Positions 10,769 to 21,800 of a stretch of 64,000 nt of DNA are shown here, piece after piece (the stretch's first letter is position 1; each line of letters opens with the position of its first letter). A program made the position numbers and the translations under genes. The notes beneath the pieces were generated by a model. That model saw only the letters and a list, made by a program, of their open reading frames with translations, was not told the DNA's origin and ran no database searches. Source of the stretch: Strigamia acuminata (lineage: Eukaryota; Arthropoda; Chilopoda; Geophilomorpha; Linotaeniidae); the NCBI GenBank assembly GCA_949358305.1, contig OX442315.1, forward strand, positions 37,102,427-37,166,426, given 5' to 3'.

Positions 10769-13188
10769 TTAATCTAATTTATCCAGAATATCTACATCTT
10801 CATTATATTTCAATTCCCTTTTCCATACACTAAATATAAAACTAACGAAACTCTTCTCAAAAATGTAAATTGTTACAATCACAGATAGCAAACAAAACAA
10901 ACCAATCGCTACATGTAATACAACGTACCGGAAGCCATGATCACAGCAAAATAATACCTGAAATGTAAAAAAAAGTTACATTTTAAAATACTATCCTGAG
11001 TCCTAATTTTTATTTACTTCCGATGCGCTGGTAATGCAAAATGAAGCGAAAATAGATGCAGCTGTCGCGGGATGCGGAACTAGACCTTGCAGTGGCTGAT
11101 GACTGGTTAATTCAAAGTTACACTTTATAAAATAAATGCTAACAAATTTAAAATAACATTTGTTTGGTCATTATACAAATTACTACTTGTGCACTTTAAT
11201 ACCTATTCAGTATTCGAAACGCCATATTGGCGCAATTTGCCATGATAAATCCAATTCCAGCGAACAATTTAGTCAAATACCACGATAAACAAAGAAATAC
11301 CACAGATAAAATGAGCAATTTGTAATTTAACCTAAAACAATTAAGAAAGATCATTGAAAACATATTCGCTAGACATTTAATTCGACAAATTATTACTTGT
11401 CAATATCAGACTTCTTCATTGTAGCAAACGCATAACATTCCGAGATGCCATTAATGGCCAAAAACAGGACGTAAACACAATTCCAACGCAATAAATTGGG
11501 ACCAGAACCCGCAGTAAGTGTGCTCCCGCCGTATATTTGTAGTAAAAGAAGAGAATACGGAAATCCAAATGCCACAATGATACCACCAATAAGTAACATC
11601 ATTTTAAATAAATTATGTAGAACTTGTGCTCCAATGGCAACATTTCTCTGAAATTAGTACATAAACATTTTTAGACACGAAAATGCATTTTTTAGGTGCA
11701 AAATCCATTTATACAGTAGATACCGGTATCTATATGACATTTTTAGACAGTTATTATGTGCGAAAATTAATTTTTAAATTCTTACGTTAGTTACATTACG
11801 TACCGGATTTTGTTTTTTCAGTGGTTTATTCCTTTCGATAGTTTGAGCAAAAAATTGGTATCCACTTTCCTCAATCGGCCGAAACAGAAAGCGAGCCGCT
11901 AGACTACCCAAGTTACTGATGACATCGTAAACACCTTGTTCGCCAAAATTCAACATGTTAAACACAGTCATTATATATCGTTCACCTGTATTAAAAATAA
12001 AACACATCAAAACAAGCATATTTAACCAATAATTTTATTTCACCTAACTTCAGTTAAAATTTGTTTCAATAAACCCTGTTTGAGAAAACTATACGTGAGA
12101 GTAGAATGTTCGGGGGACAAACTTGGCTGCAAAAACATTGATAAAAAGAAACCACTAAACTCTCGTTACGGTACGTCGTAAATACCTCGTGCGTTAATCG
12201 CTGCGGTAGAAACTCAAAAATGGATTTAATGGGACCGATTGAATTTTTGCGTAAATAATGAACAAAGTACAAAAAATAAATAAGTATCCAAATAAAGGAT
12301 CTCAATGCCTGAAATGAATAAATAGATTTTTTTTATTACTCAAAATATTTACCGTTAATTTAATAAAGTATACCTGACCCAAACAAAACCCATAGATCGC
12401 ATACTCCGGTTTCAAATACACAAAAGCAGCCAGCACAACGCACTGCGCAGCGATTGAAATGCACTGAGCAAACACCTAGTCAACGAGTTAAATTTAAGGT
12501 TAAATTCTCAAATATTAATTAATACGGTATTTTGAATTCACCTTTAATTTGTTAAACATAAAAATACACGACACGATTTGCAACGGTTCCACCAAACGTT
12601 CCAAAACGCAACAAACTTGAACTACAATAATTGCTGCGTAATATTGTTGTTTCCATGGTTCTTCCGGTTGTTCTAGTAATGTTAACCAGACATAGCCGAG
12701 TAAAACAGAACATAATATACTTGTTGGGACCCTAAAAATGTAAATTACTAGTGGATTTTTTAAAAAATGCTTCAAATGAGTTTATTTACGTTAACCAAAC
12801 GAGGTTAATAATTTGCTGCCATTTTTTATAATTTGGATTTGTCATACATGCATTTTTAAATGCCTCTGTACTCAGGAAAGTGATTGTGGAATACAATAAA
12901 AATATTCTGCAAAATTAAGTAATTTTAGTATTTTTTTAAATTTAAATTTTTAAATTGTTTATACCTGACATTTATTATACCTAAAACATCTTTGGAAATA
13001 AAACGTAGAATAAATCCATTCAGAACGAATGTTTGTAACCTGAAGAAAATCTGAAATAAAAAGTTTGTTTTTGTTTTAGTTTATTTTTATTACGTATTTG
13101 TCAATATTTTTAGTCTAATTTTTACCTGTAATAGTACATTATACGATACCGACTCGGCCGCACCCGATAAAATGTTATTGCTATTCAT
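10769..13188 (-). CDS. RFT1: RFT1 homologue, ER multi-pass lipid flippase/scramblase-like protein, complete
   Basis: RFT1 is an ER membrane protein required for N-glycosylation, linked to getting the Man5-GlcNAc2-dolichol intermediate to the lumen, though its biochemical role is debated. Exons: 13126-13188, 12965-13050, 12790-12906, 12542-12731, 12374-12475, 12186-12308, 12049-12126, 11804-11986, 11397-11647, 11203-11331, 11018-11102 and 10769-10957. They total 532 codons including the stop; the human protein is 541 aa. Recognisable family blocks run from the N-terminal [14 protein letters not shown] through [21 protein letters not shown] and the IEES motif to IYGGSTL and [13 protein letters not shown]. 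Hydrophobic helices recur throughout. The join between exons 7 and 8 lacks a consistent GT-AG pair in the homologous frame. The gene is divergent from a small membrane protein. Confidence 0.95.
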
Positions 13189-13606
13189 TTCCACGTTTTT
13201 CTCGACATAACTTCAAATTAAATAAAAGTAAAGCTTAAAATCGGTCAGTCAGCTGGCCATAGCTCCGCTCGAGTTCAAGACCAACGTTATCGAAAAGGTT
13301 TGTACATATTGACGTAATTCGTCACTAAACATATTTTTAATCTTAATTCTTTTTAAAATGTATCGACAAATTACAAAAGTTTTAAATTTTATGTTTAAGC
13401 CGTGTATTGTTTTAAACATTTAATGTAATTCTTCTTACTTTTCTATTTTTTTAAAAATTGTTTAGACTATATAGCCTTCTGATGATAGATGGCGCTGGTG
13501 TAATGTTTTCCTTCTTAATGGCGAATGTGACAACCACAGTTTCTGAAGGATAATTCACTTATAAAGCTGTATCGACGGTTGCCATCATGACGAATGGTTT
13601 GTTTAA

Positions 13607-13967
13607 ATGAAATTATCGTTGGAAGAAAAAAAATTATTATTTTTTTCATTTGTCTTAGTGTATTCGTTTTGCGGTGCAATCGTATTCGGGTTGTTATTAG
13701 TCTGCACTTGTTCCTACATTCGACGAATTCCCAAGCTGAAACAGATGCTATTGAGTGAAAAAAAAGGAATATTTGGTGTATTGTATAAAGGTAAATCATG
13801 ATGGGAATTGACATAAAAAATTAACTTTTTCAACGTGAAATGTGAATCCGGTTTGTACTAATAAAGTTGTTTTTATGATTTCAGCATCCGTTATTGGTAC
13901 AAAACTACACATTCCTGTCTCATTAACCTGCGTTTTTATGTCAATTTACATCCTAGTGTTAAGTTAG
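13607..13967 (+). CDS. Small two-helix membrane protein (88 aa), unassigned
   Basis: Two exons, 13607-13790 and 13885-13967, with donor GTAAATC and acceptor TTTCAG, join at phase 1 to give 88 residues ending in TAG. A hydrophobic helix at about residues 10-35 ([20 protein letters not shown]) is followed by a basic segment (RRIPKLKQ) and a second helix near the C-terminus ([15 protein letters not shown]). A short upstream ATG at about 13587 opens a small uORF overlapping the start region. It lies about 420 bp from the RFT1 start in divergent orientation, so a shared promoter is possible. I do not recognise the family. Confidence 0.5.
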
Positions 13968-14410
13968 AAAAGAAAAGAACTATTTTTTTGGTTAAAAAGC
14001 AACAAGTCATATCTGTATCTGGACGCCTAACTGTGTGAACACAAAAATTTACTTTAATAACCATCCTTAGGGAATATTGAAATTTAGTTGTTTGTCTCGG
14101 CTATGTATTGAGTTATATTTTCTTTTTAGTTTTATTTCTTTGCAGTTTACAGAACGGATGAATGTTAAATGCTTGTTTGTTGTAACACAGTTTGTTTACG
14201 TTAATAAATAGGTGCCGTATTTGAAATGATTGCTTATTGTGCTCCAGGATGAATAAACTTTTGTGCATTTTGGGCAGAGCGAGCCCTAAAGCTTGAGAAA
14301 GTTCAGCAATTACTGTCTTGGCAGTCAAAAACGCCTTTTTGATTTAAAAATGTACTTTTTAGGCACTCACTATATGATTTAAAAATGTACTTTTTAGAAT
14401 CATTTGTAAT

Positions 14411-14997
14411 AGGGTTTGACTGTCACCAATATTTTTAATTTATCAAACCGCTCGGCCGATGTGATGCAAAATTGACATCACATGGGCCACATTGGAAGAA
14501 GAGGAATTGTCTTGGGCCGCACATAAAATGTCCTAATATTAATTCTGTTTGCTGTCTACGGGAAACAAACATTAGAATCTGAAAACATTTTTTTAAATCA
14601 GGTGTGCTGGGCTGCATCCATAGCCATCTTGGGCCGCGGGTTAGACACTCCTGCTTTAGGTCAATCGCAACGATCGAAGATCTAAGTACGATTTTGCAGC
14701 TGTTTTTAAGTTTTTCGATTAAACAGCAGTAATAATCATTAATAATAATTATTAGGACTGGAAATTCAATAAAAAAATTTACTTTGGTCATTTTCATTTA
14801 TTTGAATAAATAATTTTTAAAACCATATTTTTAAAGTAAAACAGTTTATTTCAGCAAAAATAAACTGTTTAAACCTGTGGTATTAAAAAAATATATTTTT
14901 CTGAAATATCCGTATCAGTATCGGTATCGGCCGATATTTAGGAGGACAATATCGGTATTGGCTGATATCGGAAAATATTGGTATCAGTCAAACCCGA
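14411..14997. mobile_element. Inverted-repeat DNA element, hAT-like (about 587 bp)
   Basis: The ends GGGTTTGACTGTCACCAATA (from 14412) and its near-complement ending at 14995 match at about 22 of 24 positions. The duplication ATTTGTAAT appears on both sides (14402-14410 and 14998-15006), which suits hAT. The interior includes a GGGCCGCGGGTTAGACACTCCTG block near 14630-14655, a typical end of another hAT repeat, so nesting is likely, and GATATCGG-type short repeats near 14910-14975. Confidence 0.7.
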
Positions 14998-15040
14998 ATT
15001 TGTAATCGTTATCTATTTTAAGTTTTTGTAGCTTAATGTC

Positions 15041-15374
15041 GTGTAGCCTACATCTACAATATTACACGGTGGCAAGATACAATATATAGTTTCTAAATTT
15101 CCACATGTTCATCTACATAAGTTTATGACTATCGTCTTCACCGGAAAATAACACCATGGTGTTGTATAAATGTATTCGAGTTTCTTTAAAAACTGTAATT
15201 TGTGAAACATGTTGAAAAACACCATGGTGTTGTACAGTTTCGAATACAACACAAGGGTTGTGTTATATTCGAATACAACACCATGGTCTTATTTTCGGGT
15301 GAGGACGGTAGCTGCTGGTAGTCATAAATCTGTATAGATGAACATGGCGTAATATTGTCGGTGCAGGCTACACG
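15041..15374. repeat. Fold-back element A with ACACCATGGTGT core
   Basis: The two halves are imperfect complements. GTCGTGTAGCCT at the left pairs with AGGCTACACGAT at the right, the CATGTTCATCTA and TTATGACTA blocks pair inside, and an inner part (15129-15311) starts CTATCGTCTTCACC and ends in its complement. The inner part holds palindromic AACACCATGGTGTT units near 15151 and 15220 and a degenerate one near 15285. The inner ends match element B at 17217. Confidence 0.8.
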
Positions 15375-17216
15375 ATCTGGTTTCATCCCAAATTTTTATT
15401 ATTGCATTTATTAATGTTCTAATGGTATAATGGTATAATCAAATGTGCAGTGCAGGTTACTACTGGGCTGTGCATAGTCTTTTCTCCCCGCATGCTGTGT
15501 TACTACACACATCATTGCAGCATTGTGATCGGCGGGCCATTTTGAAAAATTGTGATGCAATGACATCATCAATTTTCAGAGCCATGTTTTGAGATCCAAA
15601 ACTTGAATCCCAAACAACTTGCAAAACCGAGCATAGGACCTAATAAACGGGCCCAAATTGAACGCATTTACAGTTACTGTAGGCAGCTTATGCTGTTTTT
15701 TTTAAAAAAAACCAAAAACCACAGAAACAGAAAATTTAAATGCACTGAATTGAACATCACACATTTTACACACGAGTTGTTTGATTTTGTTTGCCTGAAC
15801 TGTATGTAAATCCATCATAAACCATTAATACCTTACCATGTTTACTGGTAGTAAAACGGGCTAACATTTCGAATGACAATTGAAAAATGACAACCCAATA
15901 AGTATTAATTGCCATATATTCGAAAACCGAACAAACGTTTGCAGAACGTTTGCAGGACGTTTCAAGTCGTCTCATAACGTCTTCGTTATTTTTTGTAACG
16001 TTTTTAGCAATTTTCGGTCGTTTTCATTATTTTTGGTTCATTTTCGGTATTTTTCTGTCATATGCGGTTGTTTGCTGCCCTTTGCTGCTCTTTGCGCCCT
16101 TTGCATTTGCGGTAGTGACTTTGCTGCACTGCATTGGAAGAAATGGTTTGGCGGGTTATGGGGTTGGCGGAAATAACTTGGTGGTGGTGTCGTGCTACGG
16201 TAATCGCAGCAATGGAAATTACTTTGCTCCGCTTTTGTTGATTCATCTTTTAAAAACAAACATAAAACATTAGAAAACAACAAAATTAATCAAATAAACA
16301 AATTTTACCTTCCAAAAATTTGACCAAAAACATAACAGTAATAGGAATAAACGTTAGGCGAATGAATTTGATAAAATCTCGAATTCTCGGGAATTGTTTT
16401 TATTTTTCTTGGGAATCGGGATTTCGACAATGCCCAATTATATTATTCAACCTCAATTCAAAATACCTGGGACATGTAAAATAAGAATAAAATAACCTGG
16501 GACATGGGGCGAAAAGAAAAGAAAGATATTTTAATAAACAGAAATTAGTGCAAAATAGCCATAATTGGTAGAAATAAAGTAATTACCAAGTCCTAATTTA
16601 CATATTTTGTATGATGTAATCGCTATTAGCCTAATGAGACAATAGCTTTAGTTTGCACTCAAACAATGGTGAAAATTGTTGAAAATATAAAGAAAACAAA
16701 ACAATACAAAACAACAAAACAAACTTTTGTTGGAAGAATTATCAACCATTAAAAACAACTGGCTCACTTGCAATTAGGAAATCAACTTGCAGAGCAAAGA
16801 CAACTTCAAAACGAGATGACAAAGATTGGTGTAATTGACCAATTTTCATCTAATTCAAAGGAAATCAACTTTTTGATCATTCTTTGGCACTGCATGGGCA
16901 GGTGTGTGACCGGTCAGCAGTCACAGGATTTTTTTTATAACCAGTCGCGGAATCCATATGGGATTTATTATACGGTAACACGGGTCGGTTCATTTCTACA
17001 TTTCTTCAATTTCTTCAATTTTTACATTTCTAATCTTTGGGGCAGCTGATAGGTGGATGTTCACGGGGGTCAGGGGGCTGACAGAATGTGCAAATAGAAA
17101 TAATTAACTTGTAAGTGCCATTTTTTAAAACACTCTTTATACTCTTTAAAATGAAGGAAGGAATAAACTGTATTCATTTTCATCTTAAAAACTGATCAAC
17201 CGGATGAGCAGGATTG
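15375..17216. other. Intergenic stretch, no gene seen
   Basis: AT-rich sequence with short ORFs of no recognisable content. Near 15935-15960 AACGTTTGCAG is directly repeated. No RNA gene or transposon ends that I can support. Confidence 0.5.
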
Positions 17217-17681
17217 CTACCGTCTTCCCCCGAATATAACACCATGGTGTTGTATTCGAATACAATACCATGGTGTTATATTCGGGGGAAGACATGTAAC
17301 TTTGCAAAAAAAGGAAAATTGTGAAAATGTATTTCTAACTGTGATTAAAAAAACAAACAATCTCGTATGTTCTTATTTTTTTTGTTTTATTTAAAGTAAT
17401 GAAAACAACAATAAAAATAAACTAAATAAAAACGTACGTGTGCTGTATTGACAGCAAACGTTTTGGAAGCGTACACTGTACGTCTTTCATATTTTTCTAA
17501 AAATTTGAATATAACACCATGGTGTTGTATGCGAAAACAATGAAAAAATTTGAATATAACACCATGGTGTTATAGCTGAAGTGGTGTTATATTCGAATTT
17601 TTGCTCAATGTTTAGAAACTTGCGATTTTGAGCAAAACTCGAATACAACACCATGGTGTTATATTCGGGGGAAAACGGTAG
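17217..17681. repeat. Fold-back element B with ACACCATGGTGT palindromes
   Basis: Long inverted ends: CTACCGTCTTCCCCCGAATA at 17217 versus its complement ending CGGGGGAAAACGGTAG at 17681, with about 44 bp and one or two mismatches. A second near-perfect hairpin (17221-17296) sits inside the left end. Five AACACCATGGTGTT-type palindromes occur (near 17240, 17266, 17515, 17557 and 17645), usually flanked by GAATATA or TTCGAATAC. There is no coding capacity and no clear target duplication. Confidence 0.85.
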
Positions 17682-18859
17682 TTTGCTTTATACGTTAAGA
17701 TAATATAATAGCCAAAATTTATAGTTTTTTTTATTTTATAGTTTTATAGTTTTTTTTTGCTTCAGTGTTTTTTTGGGGAGCGTTTTTAATTTTAGCATGT
17801 TTAATTTAGCTTATTTTGATAAATTTTTGATTAATTAAGGTAAATGTAACGTGGACATACACGTTACATACAGCGGACAAAAAATAATCCATCCAATTAC
17901 CATTTTACTAATTTTATCTGATTTCTTTTGAGATGGTGAATTTAAACTGATATTTTAATGGCAAAAATGAATTCAGAGGTAATTTTTATTTAAGTTTATA
18001 TCGAAAACAAAAGCACGAAGTCAACATAGTTTTTTTTTTTTTTTTTTTGTATTTGAAATGAAAGTTAAAAGCAAAAAAATTACCCATTCACGCAAAATTT
18101 TTGCCAAAACATTTAATTAATAGGCCGCGGCTCTTTCCCCTTCAAGTGAAGTGGAATAAGTCCCAGTCTCTTTCCGCTTCAGTAAGTCTCTCTTGATGGA
18201 AAACAATAACTAGAAACTATTTAATATGGTCTATGGCTTGGAAGTGTTCAGAAGTGTTTTCCATGCCCGTGCTGCATTGCTGCAACCCAAGCTAAGAGCA
18301 ACTGCTGGCCACAAGGCCAAGAGACCACACGGGCATCATCACGCTGATGATTATGCTATATTGTTGCCGTGCCTCTGCAGGGCATACAATTCGAGTGTGA
18401 CTCTTAATCGCAGAAATAAGAAAATCTCTTTTTGGAGTGGTTTTGTGTTTACTCACTCGATAACGTTGATCTGTACGTATACGGATCGTACCTTGTCATC
18501 TCTATACATTTGAAGTGAAAATAAAATAGCCTGGGACTAATTCAAGGACTAATTCCATTTCATAATTAATATTTTGTTGGTTTTCTTTGGATCTGATGAC
18601 TGCCTGGTACTGCCTAGCCAAGTTTAAAGGTTCTTTCGGAGTAATCGTGCCGTAATGCTCTATGTTTAACATGCTTTTACCATGCTGGAATATAAAATTC
18701 GATTTTATTCGTGATTTTCGATAAATTGTTAGGAACCATTCCCTTCGCCCACATATTGAGTCATAATATTAAATTTATTATGTATAATACACAAGCAATA
18801 CAAAATATATATTGTAAGTATATACCTGACGAAAAAATAAAGAGTAAAGACGGTCGTTC
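17682..18859. other. Downstream flank of the GPCR gene, no gene seen
   Basis: AT-rich. Includes a 19-bp T run near 18030 and, near 17868, TACAGCGGACAAAAAATAAT, which resembles a Tc1-type end but has no partner here. The ORF at 18226-18513 shows no recognisable protein features. Confidence 0.4.
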
Positions 18860-21800
18860 TTAATCAGTGGGTGAGAAATTGTACGCTGTATTACAACCCA
18901 ACTTGATAATGTCACAATGCGCCATATTCTCTCCATTGGTAGTCGGAGAACATGTCCTGTTATTAACGTCACACATTGTAGAACAGGTGGAAAGCGCGGT
19001 CACGGGTCCACCACGAATTACTTCGCTATTAAATGTGAGTTCGTAATTCGCACTAGTTGTTGAAGGAATTCCGCGACGGGAAGAAATCCGTTGCCTGTTG
19101 GTAATGCAGCAGCAACACGAACAATGTTTTGTGCAAGACTTGAGAATCATTCGTCGGAAATTGCTGGACATGAGACTGTAAATAATGGGGTTGAGACAAC
19201 TGTGCACAAACGGTAACTGCATACATGCTACACGAATGGAATAAATTATTGGAGAATACAAAGTTAAGCCGTATTTAATAAGTATTTGCATGATGACTCG
19301 TGGTCCCCAACAAATCAAAAACAGCAGAATTACCAAGATAAGCATCTTGATTACCTAGAATAACAAAAAAATAATAATAATTCTCTCTTTTTTTTTAACT
19401 TTTGATGGGCATGCGCACAACATTTAAACAACAAAACGTGTTTAACGCAATTCTAAACACGTTTTGTAGCATTTTTGCAGTTAAATGGTTTTTCAATGAC
19501 ATTTGATGTCTGAAATATGCATTTAGACTGGTTTAATTAACTTTTCCAATTCACCTGTTTCCTCGCTTGACGAACGTCGTCTGAAGTATTGTGCAGGTTC
19601 TTATGATGAACCGATGAACTGCGGAGTAAACTGCTGGAACCAGAAGGTGAGTGGTATATGGAATTTCGCATTGCTGCACTAATGCTCACTCGAGAATCAA
19701 AGTTTGTGCTGCGATTAGAAAAGCTGGAGTTAATATCGTACAGAAAACAAAAGATGTTGTTACCTTCTTATTCTTGTCATGTTCCTGACTGCTTTAGTAC
19801 TAATCCATAGTTCTTTTATGACACGTGAATAACAAAATACCATGAGAAGACATGGGACGATAAACATTATACAACACTGGTACACTGCAATGACAAATGG
19901 CAATCCATCACCTTCATCTCCATCCCAACAGTAAAATATTGTTATTGTTATGTTTGATTCAGTGTTGTAATAGGTGAAAGGAACTGTGCTCTGCAAGTAC
20001 AAAAAGTTGTCAAATTAGGCATAGTACAAAATATCGTATAGTAAAGATAGAGTGTCCGAATTTGATACAGTGACATTTTTCAGTGCTGTTGAAAGCACTG
20101 AAAAATAAAAATAAAACTGTATTTTGGTTTTATCTGTAAGTTGGTGGAGCACATTTTTTATGCCTGTGACCACTGACCAGGCTCCTAATCCCAACCCAAG
20201 CATGCATACTACTGAGCACACAAATGGCTTTACCTCGTCAAAAATTCATGGCTAAAAAGTTATCCATTATAAATGAATAATAACCGCGATAATAGCCGCG
20301 GTTATTATTCGAGGGCGGCTCTTATATCAAATCGCCTCTCTCGGTCGTGGCTACAATTCGAGGGCGGCTACAATTCGAGGGCGACTTTTAATCGGTAACA
20401 TACGGTATGTACACTAGGGGTGTTCGTGGTTGCGATATAGTCTTGTGGACAGAATGCAATCAATTTTTCAGAAAGCTATTAATTTAGTACACGTCGACTT
20501 GATAATTGAAGGGGGAAAGAATTTAATAAACTCCCAGTTAATTTAGTAACGGTTGAAACCTCCAGATGATGCTTCTGTCCTGACAGCATACGTTTTTAAT
20601 ACTTGTAGGAAAGTTTTCTTTTTGTTTACATCAAATATAAACTACGTTCACAACCGGCAAAAATGTGGGTTTTCTTACAATTTCCCTTTGTCCCGTACAC
20701 CCAGTTTGAAGTTTAGGACATAAAAAACTTTAGCAAGTACAATATGTGGGCTGTAAAGGAGCAAAAACAGCACTTAGCGCCTTTATGGTGTGTAAACTTT
20801 AGCAGAGTTAAATTTAAAAAATCCTACGAGAGATAAATGGATTATTTTTTTTTTTTTTTACTTATTTAAAATTCTTGCAAAGGAACGTTGCATTCTATTG
20901 GAGAAAAAATTCCTGAAGAGAAAAAGCAGTAAATAGAAAAGGGGGGGAAACAATCATTAACATACCCTTGTAATAGTGACTGGAATAGAAAGTATCAGAG
21001 CCACAATCCAGACGAGAATGAGTGCACGGCGACAGTTACTCATCGTGCAGAACGAACGGCTTTTCATTGGATAAACGATGACAATATATCTGATAAAAAG
21101 TGAAAAAGAATATTATATTTATGTCATAAATTAAAATTGTAAATTTGACACGTGGGGGCGCCATACGTATAATGCTCGACTCGAGAGAAAAAGTAATCAA
21201 TAAATGGAGAATTTAAGACAAAACTTTGTTGAGCTCTGACTGCATTTGAACATTTAAGAAATAAAAAATAAATAAAATCTAGACGCAAGAATTTCAAACT
21301 GACTCGGTTTGCCAGTACTGTGTCGCTGCTAAACTTGACAGCCAGACATTTATAGGATGTCAATCTAAATTAAATTTTGAGTTACTAGCAATCCTGATAG
21401 GTTTGCCCTTTTGACAGAGGCCTATGTCGTGTGATCGTATATATTCTTGTCATATTTGACATGATGTAGATAGTTTAGTTATCTATTCTAAGGCGTAACA
21501 CTGACGAGTGAGTTAGGTGACAAACCATTTCAAAGACATGGCATGAATTTATGCATCGATTTTCTACGGGTCAGTTGTCGACTCCATAAAATAATAAGAA
21601 TGGGTCTAAAGTGACCAGGGCAGTTACAAAAAAAAGTGCAAAAAAGAAGAAAAAAAAGAAAAAAAAGCAGCAAGTCAGCAAGATAGAGCCCATTCTTAAG
21701 GGGAATGATTTATGTTTTATTAGAAATAATTTGTTGGATTGAAATATGTGAGAGTATGAAAGACATAATGAAATGAAAAGATAGAAATGAAGAGGAATAA

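Noticed and set aside
18226-18513. 95-codon plus ORF with a His/Ala-rich stretch
   Set aside because: No domain, no splice context, lies in repeat-bearing intergenic DNA.
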